A DNA stretch of 64,000 nt from Laribacter hongkongensis DSM 14985. GTDB taxonomy: Bacteria > Pseudomonadota > Gammaproteobacteria > Burkholderiales > Aquaspirillaceae. The stretch is from positions 62,001-126,000 of the forward strand of contig NZ_AUHR01000008.1 in NCBI RefSeq assembly GCF_000423285.1. Direction: 5' to 3'. The translations under genes and the position numbers were made by a program. The number at the start of each line of letters is the position of its first letter. Position 1 is the stretch's first letter. Positions 16,879 to 26,201 of the stretch are shown here, one piece after another. The notes under the pieces were generated by a model, which did not search any database, was not told where the DNA came from, and worked only from the letters and a program-made list of their open reading frames with translations.

Positions 16879-19512
16879 ATGAAAGCATCCGAAATCCGCC
16901 AGAAGTATCTGGATTTTTTCGCCTCCAAAGGCCACCAGATCGTACCGTCCAGCTCTCTGGTTCCGTGGGAAGATCCCACCCTGTTGTTTACCAATGCCGG
17001 CATGAACCAGTTCAAGGACGTGTTCCTCGGCTTTGACAAGCGTCCCTACACCCGCGCCACCACCAGCCAGAAATGCGTCCGCGCCGGCGGCAAGCACAAT
17101 GACCTGGAAAACGTCGGCTATACCGCGCGTCACCACACTTTCTTTGAAATGCTGGGCAACTTCAGCTTCGGGGATTACTTCAAGCGCGATGCCATCCACT
17201 ACGCCTGGGAATTCCTGACCGATCCCAAGTGGCTCGGCCTGCCCAAAGAAAAGCTGATGGTGACGGTCTACGCCAGTGACGACGAAGCGTTTGACATCTG
17301 GAACAAGGAAATCGGGGTTCCGGCCGAAAAGATCGTCCGCATCGGCGACAACAAAGGTGCGCCGTACGCCTCCGACAACTTCTGGCAGATGGGCGACACC
17401 GGCCCGTGCGGCCCGTGCACCGAAATCTTCTACGATCACGGCGACCACATATGGGGCGGCCCTCCGGGAAGCCCGGATGAAGACGGCGACCGTTTCATCG
17501 AAATCTGGAACAACGTGTTCATGCAGTTCAACCGCACCGAAGACGGTGTGATGAACCCGCTGCCCAAGCCCTCGGTGGACACCGGCATGGGCCTTGAGCG
17601 CATCTCGGCCGTACTGCAAGGCGTGCATTCCAACTATGAAATCGACCTGTTCCAGAACCTGATCCGTGCCGCTGCCCGCGAAACCGGCGTGCCGTTCAGC
17701 ATGGACGAACCGTCGCTGAAAGTGATTGCCGACCACATCCGTGCCTGTTCGTTCCTGATCGCCGACGGCGTCATGCCGTCCAACGACGGCCGCGGCTACG
17801 TGCTGCGCCGCATCATCCGTCGCGCCATCCGTCACGGCTACAAGCTGGGCCAGAAGGGCCTGTTCTTCCATCGTCTGGTAACCGACCTGGTAGCCGAGAT
17901 GGGTGATGCCTACCCGGAGTTGCGCGCCAAGCAGGCCCTGATCGAAGACGAGCTGAAAAAAGAAGAAATCAAGTTCGCCGAGACCCTCGACAAGGGCATG
18001 GCCCTGCTCGAAGAAGCCCTCAAGGACGGCGTACAGGTTCTGGACGGCAAGACCGCATTCCAGCTGTACGACACCTATGGCTTCCCGCTGGACCTGACCG
18101 CCGACATCTGCCGCGAGCGCGACCTGCAGGTCGACCAGGACGGCTTTGATGCCGCCATGGAAGCCCAGCGCGCCCAGAGCCGTGCAGCCAGCACCTTCAA
18201 GATGGGTGGCAAGCTCGATTACGCCGGTGACGACACCCGTTTTGAGGGCTATGCCGAATCGACCGCCGAAGGCCGCATTCTCGCGCTGTACAAGGACGGC
18301 CAGCCGGTCGACACCCTCTCCGCCGGCGACAGCGGCGTGGTGGTACTCGACCGCACGCCGTTCTACGCCGAAGGCGGTGGCCAGATCGGTGACACCGGCT
18401 CGCTGGCCGCCACCGGCGGACTGGATGCCCTGTTTGACGTGACGGACACACAGAAAGTGACCGCAGCCGCTTTCGGACACGAAGGCCGTCTGGTGCGCGG
18501 GCAGCTCAAGACCGGCACGACGGTCGTGGCCACCATTGACCTGCACCGCCGCCGCGCCATCCAGCGCAACCACTCGGTCACCCACCTGATGCATGCCGCC
18601 CTGCGCGATGTGCTGGGCAAGCACGTGACGCAGAAAGGTTCGCTGGTCACGGCCGAGCGGACCCGCTTCGACTTCTCGCACCACGAGCCGGTTTCGGCCG
18701 AACAGATGGCCGAAATCGAGCGCATCGTCAACTTCGTCATCGGCGCCAACTACGACGTCAGCGCCCGCCTGATGTCGATGGACGATGCCCAGAAGCTCGG
18801 TGCCATGGCCCTCTTCGGCGAAAAGTACGGCGATGTGGTCCGCGTCCTGAAAATGGGCGACTTCTCGACCGAACTGTGCGGCGGCACCCACGTCAGCCGC
18901 ACCGGCGACATCGGCTTCTTCAAGATCGTTTCCGAAGGTGGCGTGGCTGCCGGCGTACGCCGTATTGAAGCCGTCACCGGCGAAGGTGCCGTGGCCTACG
19001 TGCAGTCCCAGGACAAGCTCGTGCGCGATGCCTGCCACATGCTCAAGGCCCAGTCGCACGAAGAAGTGGCCGAGCGCATTGCCGCCCTGCAAGACCAGCT
19101 CAAGGGGCTGGACAAGGAGGTCGCCCGCCTCAAGGGCAAGCTGGCTGCCAGCGCCGGTGAAGAGCTGGCCGCTTCGGCTGTCACCGTCAACGGTGCCCGC
19201 CTGCTGGCCGCCGAACTGGAAGGTGCGGATGCAGCTACCCTGCGCGACACCATGGACAAGCTCAAGGACCGCCTGCAATCAGCAGTCATCGTGCTGGCCA
19301 GCAAGGCTGACGGCAAGGTGCAGCTGGCTGCCGGTGTCACCAAGGACCTGACCGGCAAGGTCAAGGCTGGCGAGCTGGTCAACTTTGTCGCCGGACAGGT
19401 CGGCGGCAAGGGGGGGGGCAAGCCTGACATGGCCATGGCCGGCGGCAGCAAACCGGAAAAACTGGCCGAGGCACTGGCTTCGGTGCAGGGCTGGGTCACC
19501 GGCAAGCTGTAA
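16879..19512 (+). CDS. alaS: Alanyl-tRNA synthetase
   Basis: AlaRS charges tRNA-Ala and edits Ser/Gly mischarging. The 877-residue protein has the family order: class II catalytic domain ([41 protein letters not shown]), tRNA-recognition helices, editing domain with zinc ligands ([24 protein letters not shown]) and a C-terminal C-Ala domain ending with [15 protein letters not shown]. Length is normal. It starts at ATG 16879. One oddity is a run of nine G bases at 19410-19418 inside the codons for KGGGK near residue 846. A strong terminator follows the stop. Confidence 0.98.
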   Translation: MKASEIRQKYLDFFASKGHQIVPSSSLVPWEDPTLLFTNAGMNQFKDVFLGFDKRPYTRATTSQKCVRAGGKHNDLENVGYTARHHTFFEMLGNFSFGDYFKRDAIHYAWEFLTDPKWLGLPKEKLMVTVYASDDEAFDIWNKEIGVPAEKIVRIGDNKGAPYASDNFWQMGDTGPCGPCTEIFYDHGDHIWGGPPGSPDEDGDRFIEIWNNVFMQFNRTEDGVMNPLPKPSVDTGMGLERISAVLQGVHSNYEIDLFQNLIRAAARETGVPFSMDEPSLKVIADHIRACSFLIADGVMPSNDGRGYVLRRIIRRAIRHGYKLGQKGLFFHRLVTDLVAEMGDAYPELRAKQALIEDELKKEEIKFAETLDKGMALLEEALKDGVQVLDGKTAFQLYDTYGFPLDLTADICRERDLQVDQDGFDAAMEAQRAQSRAASTFKMGGKLDYAGDDTRFEGYAESTAEGRILALYKDGQPVDTLSAGDSGVVVLDRTPFYAEGGGQIGDTGSLAATGGLDALFDVTDTQKVTAAAFGHEGRLVRGQLKTGTTVVATIDLHRRRAIQRNHSVTHLMHAALRDVLGKHVTQKGSLVTAERTRFDFSHHEPVSAEQMAEIERIVNFVIGANYDVSARLMSMDDAQKLGAMALFGEKYGDVVRVLKMGDFSTELCGGTHVSRTGDIGFFKIVSEGGVAAGVRRIEAVTGEGAVAYVQSQDKLVRDACHMLKAQSHEEVAERIAALQDQLKGLDKEVARLKGKLAASAGEELAASAVTVNGARLLAAELEGADAATLRDTMDKLKDRLQSAVIVLASKADGKVQLAAGVTKDLTGKVKAGELVNFVAGQVGGKGGGKPDMAMAGGSKPEKLAEALASVQGWVTGKL

Positions 19513-19540
19513 GCCGAACCGGGACGTCAAATCCATGCAA

Positions 19541-19569
19541 GCGGAAGGCCAGGCCTTCCGCTTTTTCTT
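19541..19569 (+). terminator. Terminator of alaS
   Basis: GCGGAAGGCC (19541-19550) and GGCCTTCCGC (19552-19561) form a perfect ten-base stem with a one-base apex (in practice a slightly opened loop), followed by TTTTTCTTG. The next gene starts only about 12 bases later. Confidence 0.88.
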
Positions 19570-19581
19570 GCGGGGAATGCT

Positions 19582-20892
19582 GTGGCTGCTTCGTTTGCCT
19601 TTTTTCCGTCCAGGCGGTTCCTGCCGCTGTTTTGCACCCAGTTTCTGGGCGCATTGAACGACAATCTGCTCAAGACCGCTTTTCTGGTACTGGTGAGTTA
19701 TGCCGGGCTGTCGTTTGCCGGTTTGCCGCCCGAGCAGATCGTCAATCTGGCCGCTGCCGTATTCATCCTGCCGTTTTTCCTGTTTTCGGCCACGGCAGGC
19801 CGGGTGGCCGAAAAACTCGACAAGGCCCGGGTAGCGCGGGCCGTCAAGCTCGCCGAGGTCGCCATCATGGTGCTGGCAGCCTGGGGCTTTTATACCCAGC
19901 ATGTCAGCGCGCTCCTGCTGGCACTGTTCCTGATGGGAACGCACTCGACCTTTTTCGGCCCGGTGAAATACGCCGTACTGCCACAGTACCTCAAGGGAGG
20001 CGAACTGATCGGTGGCAACGGCCTGATCGAAATGGGCACGTTCGTTGCCATCCTGGTAGGCCAGATCGGCGGGGCGCTGCTGGTCGAGGGTGGACACCAT
20101 GCCACCGTCGGCGTGCTGGTGGCAGTGGCCCTGTTGGGCTGGCTGGCCAGTGCTTTCATGCCCGTGGCACCGGCGACGGCTCCGCAACTGCAACTGTCGG
20201 CCAATGTCTGGCGTGATACCTGGCAGTTGATGCGCTCCGTGCGCCGCTACCCGGAAGTCGGAGCGGCCATCATGGGCATTTCGTGGTTCTGGCTCCTGGG
20301 TGCTGTCTACACCACCCAGTTACCGACCTTTACCCGCCTGCACCTGGGCGGCAATGCCGAGGTGTATTCGGTCATTCTGGCGCTGTTTTCCATCGGCATT
20401 GCCGTGGGGTCGGTGCTGTGTGCCAAGCTGTCGCGCGGCCGGCTGGAACTGGGACTGGTGTTGCTGGGCGGCACGGGCATGACCGTGTTCGGCATCGACC
20501 TGTATCTGGCTGCACACGAACCGTGGACTGGCGAGCTGTTGCTGCTGTCACAGGTGCTGCACAGCCCGTGGCACTGGCGCCCGATGGCAGACCTGTTCCT
20601 GCTCGGGCAGGCGGGCGGATTTTTTACCGTCCCGCTGTATACCTGGCTACAGACGGCGGCGCCGGAGGAGTTCCGTTCCCAGGCCATTGCCGCCAACAAT
20701 ATTGTCAATGGGCTTTACATGGTGGCAGCTGCGGCAGCCAGTGCGCTGATCCTTGCCCTGACCGACAGTCTGGCCCTGCTGTTTTTGCTGACGGCCCTCG
20801 CCAATGTTCCGGCACTTGGACGGCTGTGCTGGCGGGCTCCCCAGGTCTGGCAAGCCCGCTGGAGCTGGCTGGCTGGCCTGTGCGGCAAATGA
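19582..20892 (+). CDS. MFS transporter, LplT-like (lysophospholipid transporter family)
   Basis: This 436-residue polytopic membrane protein of the major facilitator superfamily has about 12 hydrophobic segments. The N-terminus FLPLFCTQFLGALNDNLLKTAF and the loop LMGTHSTFFGPVKYAVLPQYL are characteristic of the LplT / Aas-associated family, which moves lysophospholipids across the inner membrane for re-acylation. The acyltransferase partner (aas) is not adjacent, so the substrate is uncertain. A GTG at 19582 behind GGGGA is the start used. It lies just beyond the alaS terminator, so expression may need readthrough or a promoter inside alaS. Confidence 0.8.
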   Translation: MAASFAFFPSRRFLPLFCTQFLGALNDNLLKTAFLVLVSYAGLSFAGLPPEQIVNLAAAVFILPFFLFSATAGRVAEKLDKARVARAVKLAEVAIMVLAAWGFYTQHVSALLLALFLMGTHSTFFGPVKYAVLPQYLKGGELIGGNGLIEMGTFVAILVGQIGGALLVEGGHHATVGVLVAVALLGWLASAFMPVAPATAPQLQLSANVWRDTWQLMRSVRRYPEVGAAIMGISWFWLLGAVYTTQLPTFTRLHLGGNAEVYSVILALFSIGIAVGSVLCAKLSRGRLELGLVLLGGTGMTVFGIDLYLAAHEPWTGELLLLSQVLHSPWHWRPMADLFLLGQAGGFFTVPLYTWLQTAAPEEFRSQAIAANNIVNGLYMVAAAAASALILALTDSLALLFLLTALANVPALGRLCWRAPQVWQARWSWLAGLCGK

Positions 20893-21073
20893 AGCGCGCT
20901 GGCTGGCAAAGTGACCGGATGAACCCGTGAAAGTGCATTTCACCGCTCTTCCGGTACTTGTCTCCGGTCCGGTTTCCAGGCCTGCAAGACCGTCGTGCCC
21001 GCCCTAGATGGTCCGGGCAAACATGCCTTGAGGCCTGCCTTGCCGGATGGACGACAGGAAGCCTGATGCCGAT

Positions 21074-21106
21074 AAAAAACGGGTAGCACCATGAGTGCTA
21101 CCCGTT
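21074..21106 (-). terminator. Terminator of the YjfB-like gene
   Basis: AACGGGTAGCAC (21078-21089) and GTGCTACCCGTT (21095-21106) form a perfect 12-base stem with a CATGA loop. On the minus strand it is followed by a T run (complement of 21074-21079), 22 bases past the stop of the minus-strand small gene. The rest of 20893-21073 shows nothing. Confidence 0.88.
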
Positions 21107-21127
21107 TGCCGTTTTACCGCAACCTTG

Positions 21128-21316
21128 TCAGGCGCGAACGTCGACGTTCTGGCCCAGATGGGCCGGATTGACGGTCTGGCTGGAGGACTGGCCGACAGAG
21201 TTGATCAGCGTCGTCACCGTATCCTTCACAACTTCGCGTTGCTTCTTGATGGCGTAGATGGCTGACTGGTCAAGCACGTTGGCGCTTTGGTTGTTGACTG
21301 ACTGCACGCTGTCCAT
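21128..21316 (-). CDS. YjfB-like putative motility protein
   Basis: This is a 62-residue soluble small protein. Its N-terminus, with a short MDSVQSVNNQSANVLDQSA segment followed by a helical IYAIKKQREV, and its C-terminal QTVNPAHLGQNVDVRA match the YjfB family of small proteins annotated as putative motility proteins. The molecular function is unknown. It starts at ATG 21316 behind a strong GGGAGG site and has its own terminator, so it is a single-gene transcript divergent from trxB. No flagellar genes are nearby; the chemoreceptor at 37 kb is the only other motility-related gene in the window. Confidence 0.8.
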   Translation of the reverse strand: MDSVQSVNNQSANVLDQSAIYAIKKQREVVKDTVTTLINSVGQSSSQTVNPAHLGQNVDVRA

Positions 21317-21436
21317 GTGCTGCCTCCCTAGTTAAGCATGACCGCAACAGGCGGCCACACTCGATATCGTCCCTCATCCTGCCTGCTGAAGGCAATGATG
21401 ATGATAGAAGAGTCCAATCAAGTCCGCGCGGCGCAA

Positions 21437-21445
21437 TGCTAGAAT
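21437..21445 (+). promoter_or_regulatory. Extended -10 promoter of trxB
   Basis: TGCTAGAAT (extended -10, TAGAAT at 21440-21445) lies 35 bases upstream of trxB. No good -35 box is visible, which is usual for TGn promoters. The same nine bases occur before darP and speA. Confidence 0.6.
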
Positions 21446-21456
21446 CCGGGACTTAA

Positions 21457-22428
<972 letters not shown>

Positions 22429-22437
22429 TTCCCGCAT

Positions 22438-23034
22438 GTGAGCAAGCCGCTCAAGGAGCGTCTGAAAGCCATCAAACCGGCGCTGGTAGTCAAACCTCCA
22501 GCGCCGGTTGTTGTCGTTCCGCCTCCGGAGCCCGGCTTTCTGGAACTGATGCGCGATGTACAGCCGCTGCGGCCCGACAACCGGGCCAGTCTGCCCCGTC
22601 CCCTGCCATCTCCTCACCCTCGCCCGCGCAATGAAACGATGGCCTGCCCGGCTGTGCACGAGGCATTTGCCAGCTGGTTTGACGAAGACCAGTCAGCCGC
22701 TGATTTTGTCCGCAATGGCGTTCCGCGCGATATTTTCAAGCGCATGCGCACCCGGCACTGGCCCGTTGCATCCCGCGTAGACCTGCACGGCCATGATCGT
22801 GATGCCGCCGAAGCCCGCCTGCTGCTGTTCCTGCATCAGGCAAGCCGTCACGGACACCGCATGGTATGCGTGATCCATGGACAGGGGTTTGGATCAGCCG
22901 GTCGTCCGGTCCTGCGCCCCATGGTCAGGGCCCTGCTGTCCCGGCATCCGGACGTGCTGGCCTATTGCGCAGCTCCTCCGGCCGACGGTGGAGACGGTGC
23001 CATACTGGTGTTGCTGCGCCGCGTCTGCCGCTGA
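22438..23034 (+). CDS. Smr-domain (MutS2 C-terminal-like) protein
   Basis: This 198-residue protein has a proline-rich, poorly conserved N-terminal half and a C-terminal Smr domain (about residues 115-195): VDLHGHDRDAAEARLLLFL, then CVIHGQGFGSAGRPVLRPMV and a terminal ILVLLRR strand. Smr domains are nucleic-acid nicking or binding modules found in MutS2, SmrA and SmrB; SmrB acts on collided ribosomes. The GTG start at 22438 lacks a clear ribosome-binding site, so a later start is possible. Its closeness to trxB implies cotranscription only. The exact substrate is not known. Confidence 0.82.
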   Translation: MSKPLKERLKAIKPALVVKPPAPVVVVPPPEPGFLELMRDVQPLRPDNRASLPRPLPSPHPRPRNETMACPAVHEAFASWFDEDQSAADFVRNGVPRDIFKRMRTRHWPVASRVDLHGHDRDAAEARLLLFLHQASRHGHRMVCVIHGQGFGSAGRPVLRPMVRALLSRHPDVLAYCAAPPADGGDGAILVLLRRVCR

Positions 23035-23101
23035 CAGGAACTTCCGGTACGAACGGACCGACTGGATTTCAGGGGGGCCGAACGTGCACAGTTCTCTTGC
23101 A

Positions 23102-23130
23102 AAGCGAAGCCACTGCCGGCTTCGCTTTTT
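23102..23130 (+). terminator. Terminator of trxB-smr
   Basis: AAGCGAAGCC (23102-23111) pairs with GGCTTCGCTT (23118-23127), followed by further T residues. It ends the plus-strand unit. The remaining 23131-23323 shows no gene. Confidence 0.87.
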
Positions 23131-23323
23131 CACGTACGCCGGAGGCTGAAAATCCGGGGAGCACTCGTCAGTTTCAAGGCCCTTACGGGAACAGACCTGG
23201 CAGTTCCGCTTCAGTCTGCCCGATGACGGTTCGGTTCCGTGGATGTGGGCATGCATCACGTCATGCATTTTGTCCTGCCCGTTCCAGGGGCAGCGATTCG
23301 AGCCCGCAGGAATACAGGCCATG

Positions 23324-23356
23324 AAAAATCCCGGCAAGCAAAAGCTTGCCGGGATT
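23324..23356 (-). terminator. Terminator of ssb
   Basis: AATCCCGGCAAGC (23327-23339) and GCTTGCCGGGATT (23344-23356) form a 13-base perfect stem with an AAAA loop. On the minus strand it is followed by T residues. It lies 26 bases beyond the ssb stop. Confidence 0.9.
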
Positions 23357-23382
23357 CTGCAACCCGATGCCTGAAACCGGTT

Positions 23383-23910
23383 TCAAAACGGAATATCGTC
23401 ATCCATGTCGTCAAAATTACTGGCCGGCTTCGGCTCCGGGCGACGCGGGGAAGGCGGCGGCGTGTCATCGCGTACCCGTTCCATCGGGCTGCCTTCATCC
23501 ATGCTGACAGAAGAGGAAGAAGAAGCCCGGCTGCTGCCGCCGTAGCCACCACCGCCATAGCTGTCGCTGCCCTGGCCATCGCGCCCGCCCAGCATCTGCA
23601 TTTCGGTTGCTTCGATTTCAAACGCAGTGCGCTCGACGCCATCCTTGCCCGTGTACTTGCGCGAGCGGATCCGGCCCTCAACGTAAACCGGGCGGCCTTT
23701 TTTCAGGTATTCGCCGGCAATTTCCGCCAATCGGCGATACATCACGATGTTGTGCCATTCCGTGCGCTCCTGGCGCATGCCGTTCTTGTCTTTCCAGGTA
23801 TCGGTCGTGGCGATGCTGAAATTGCAGACAGCCTCGCCGTTGGGCATGTAGCGCACTTCCGGGTCCCGGCCCAGATTACCGACCAGAATGACCTTGTTGA
23901 CGGATGCCAT
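23383..23910 (-). CDS. ssb: Single-stranded DNA-binding protein
   Basis: SSB coats single-stranded DNA in replication, repair and recombination. The 175-residue product has the OB-fold N-terminus ([55 protein letters not shown]), a flexible Gly/Ser-rich linker, and the acidic tail DDMDDDIPF through which SSB recruits partner proteins. ATG 23910 was chosen because AGGAGA lies just upstream. The open frame continues to 24060 without a ribosome-binding site. It has its own terminator and is divergent from the ttr operon. Confidence 0.97.
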   Translation of the reverse strand: MASVNKVILVGNLGRDPEVRYMPNGEAVCNFSIATTDTWKDKNGMRQERTEWHNIVMYRRLAEIAGEYLKKGRPVYVEGRIRSRKYTGKDGVERTAFEIEATEMQMLGGRDGQGSDSYGGGGYGGSSRASSSSSVSMDEGSPMERVRDDTPPPSPRRPEPKPASNFDDMDDDIPF

Positions 23911-24375
23911 GTGTCTGTCTCCTGATGAGTCCACGCCAGACAGGAACGGATGGACTCGAAATCTGATGAATGAAAATGACCGGACTCGCCATTGCCAGCG
24001 TAAGCGAAGGCATGGGAAGCTGCCTAGTCCGATCCACACACCCGTAAACCGGTGTGGCAAAAAGAGTGATTATACCGGTCCGCCAGAGCTGCGCCGAGTT
24101 GTTGCACGGTCCCGTTCCTGCCCGGTGAATCCGGCCTTGCAGGCTCCCGGAGCACGGAACGGCCGGACTGCATGGCGGCCATGCCCTGCTCCTTCCGGCA
24201 TCAGCCCCGGCTCTTGCCAGCCACACAAGGCATATTGCGTCAAGCCGATCCGTCAAACCCTCTTTGCGACCAGGGGTTTTTATCTAGCCGGGTCCGGTTT
24301 CATCCCGATTGTGGCCATACCGCCTGAAACCTAGTCTGCCTGCATGCGATTTTGCGTGTGCGAGGGAGCGTCATC
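23911..24375. promoter_or_regulatory. Divergent ssb / ttrB control region
   Basis: No gene is seen in this 465-base gap. It must hold the ssb promoter and the ttrBCA promoter. Two direct copies of CGTCAA (24238-24243 and 24251-24256), 13 bases apart, lie about 120 bases upstream of ttrB and could be regulator half-sites. A CACACC/GGTGTG inverted repeat lies at about 24036-24057. Assignment of either to TtrR or FNR is speculative, and no clear FNR box (TTGAT-N4-ATCAA) was found. Confidence 0.35.
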
Positions 24376-25095
24376 ATGGGATGTAACCGCAGGGATTTCC
24401 TGCTCTCGGCCGGACAGGCCAGCATCGGCGTTGCCACCTGGGCCATCGCTGGCGAGGCTGGCGCTGCAACCAACGAAGCCGGCCATGTGCCGCGCTGGGC
24501 CATGGTCGTGGATGTCGGCAAGTGCATTGGCTGCCAGGCGTGCACGGCCAGCTGCATCATGGAAAACGCCGTGCCGGAAAACAGCTTCCGCACCATCGTT
24601 TCCACCTACGAAGTACACGACGACAGCCACACCGGCACCTACATGCTGCCGCGGTTGTGCAATCACTGCGCCAACCCGCCCTGCATTCCGGTGTGCCCGG
24701 TCGGCGCCACCTTCCAGCAGGCTGACGGTACCGTCGTGGTCGACGGCGAGCGTTGTGTCGGCTGTGCCTACTGCGTCCAGGCCTGTCCCTACGACGCCCG
24801 CTTCATCAATCACGATACCGGCAAGGCCGACAAGTGCACTTTCTGCGCCCACCGCATCGCGGTCGGCCTGCTGCCGGCGTGCGTGGAAACCTGCGTCGGC
24901 GGTGCCCGCGTGTTCGGTGACCTGAACGACCCGAAAAGCCAGGTCAGCCAGCTGGTCAGACAGCACGAGGTCAAGGTGCTCAAACCCGAGCAACACACCA
25001 AGCCGCACGTGTTCTACATCGGGCTGGACCCGCGCTTTGCCGGCCGGGTGGAGGGCGAAGGCGCCCTGTGGCAACCGCAAGAGCATGGAGGCTGA
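24376..25095 (+). CDS. ttrB: Tetrathionate reductase iron-sulfur subunit TtrB
   Basis: TtrB carries electrons from the membrane subunit to TtrA through four [4Fe-4S] clusters on the periplasmic side. The 239-residue product starts with a twin-arginine leader (NRRDFLLSAGQASIGVATWA) and has the ferredoxin-like cysteine sets in order: CIGCQACTASC (residues 50-60), CNHCANPPCIPVCP, CVGCAYCVQACP and CTFCAHRIAVGLLPACVETC. ATG 24376 was chosen because GAGGGAG lies seven bases upstream; a TTG at 24352 is less likely. It is followed after two bases by ttrC. The set resembles DmsB/NrfC too, but operon context with a TtrA-like subunit and TtrSR makes TtrB the best call. Confidence 0.92.
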   Translation: MGCNRRDFLLSAGQASIGVATWAIAGEAGAATNEAGHVPRWAMVVDVGKCIGCQACTASCIMENAVPENSFRTIVSTYEVHDDSHTGTYMLPRLCNHCANPPCIPVCPVGATFQQADGTVVVDGERCVGCAYCVQACPYDARFINHDTGKADKCTFCAHRIAVGLLPACVETCVGGARVFGDLNDPKSQVSQLVRQHEVKVLKPEQHTKPHVFYIGLDPRFAGRVEGEGALWQPQEHGG

Positions 25096-25097
25096 AC

Positions 25098-26201
25098 ATG
25101 GACACCCAGATTGTCGAAGTCATCAACGTCAGCCGCGCCGTCGCCTGGCTGCCGTGGGCCGTACAGTATTTCTTCCTGATCGGCCTCAGTGTCGGCGCCT
25201 GGTTCCTCGCCCTGCCGTGGCTGTGGCGTGGTACGCAGGAAACCCTCGGCCGCCTCTCCCTGCTGGCGTCCCTGGTATGCGGACTGGTAGCACCGGTGGC
25301 CTTGCTGGCCGATTTGCACGGCCCCGGGCGCTTTTACCATTTCTACCTCTACCTCCAGCCCCATTCATGGATGGCCTGGGGCTCGGTCTTCATTCCGCTT
25401 TATCTGGGCGGACTGATGCTGAGCACCTGGCTTGCGTGGCGTGGCGACTTTGCCCGTCTGGCCGGAACCACCGCCGGCCGGCTTGCCCGCCTCTACCGCC
25501 TGCTGGGTCACGGCGGCAGCGCCAGCCGCCGCCAGTTGCGCAGCGTCAGCGTGCTGACCTTCGCCGGCGCCGCACTGGTGGCGCTGTATACCGGCATGGA
25601 GGTCATGGTGATCCAGGCGCGTCCGCTGTGGCATACCCCGTTCCTGCCGTTGCAATTCGGCGTCACCGCCGTTGCCGGTGCCATCGGACTGGTCCTGGTG
25701 TTCAACCGCTTGCTGGGTGCCAGGGACCACATGCTTGAAGTACGCCTGAACCAGTTGCTTGCCCTCTCCCAGCTGCTGGTACTGGCATTGGGCGCACTGT
25801 GGCTGGCCACCGGCCTGCTGGCACTCGACCCGGTGCACGCCGTGGCCCTGCAACAGGTCGCGCAATCGGCCAGCTGGCAGTTCACCGCGGTCTGGGCCAC
25901 TGCTGCCACCCTGCTGACCCTGCTGATCGCCACCCGCTGGCCGCAAGGCAGCGGCCTCGTGACCGGCCTGCTGGCCCTGCACAGCGCCTGGATGATCCGC
26001 TGGACCGTGTTCATCGGCGGCCAGACCGTGCCCAAGACCGGCGCCGGTTTCTACGACTACCAGCTGCCGCTGGGCAACGACGGCCTGCTCGGCATCGTCG
26101 GCACGGCCGGGCTGTGGCTGACCCTGCTGATGATCCTGCTCAGCTATTCCCCGTGGGCCGGCACCACCGGCCGTGACCTGACCGCACGGAGCGCATCATG
26201 A
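25098..26201 (+). CDS. ttrC: Tetrathionate reductase membrane (NrfD-type) subunit TtrC
   Basis: TtrC anchors the reductase in the inner membrane and oxidises quinol. The 367-residue protein has about nine hydrophobic helices and starts with VAWLPWAVQYFFLIGLSVGAW, typical of the NrfD/PsrC family. The conserved helix WMIRWTVFIGGQTVPKTGAGFYDY near residues 305-328 is a family landmark. ATG 25098 lies two bases after the ttrB stop and its own stop overlaps the ttrA start (ATGA), so the three subunits are translationally coupled. Confidence 0.93.
   Translation: MDTQIVEVINVSRAVAWLPWAVQYFFLIGLSVGAWFLALPWLWRGTQETLGRLSLLASLVCGLVAPVALLADLHGPGRFYHFYLYLQPHSWMAWGSVFIPLYLGGLMLSTWLAWRGDFARLAGTTAGRLARLYRLLGHGGSASRRQLRSVSVLTFAGAALVALYTGMEVMVIQARPLWHTPFLPLQFGVTAVAGAIGLVLVFNRLLGARDHMLEVRLNQLLALSQLLVLALGALWLATGLLALDPVHAVALQQVAQSASWQFTAVWATAATLLTLLIATRWPQGSGLVTGLLALHSAWMIRWTVFIGGQTVPKTGAGFYDYQLPLGNDGLLGIVGTAGLWLTLLMILLSYSPWAGTTGRDLTARSAS

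Noticed and set aside
16870-19278. An 802-codon minus-strand frame opposite alaS
   Set aside because: alaS is certain on the plus strand. The opposite frame is a codon-bias artefact without motifs.
23285-23312. A T-loop-like GATTCGAGCCC that might mark a tRNA
   Set aside because: No acceptor stem, D-arm or anticodon arm can be built around it.
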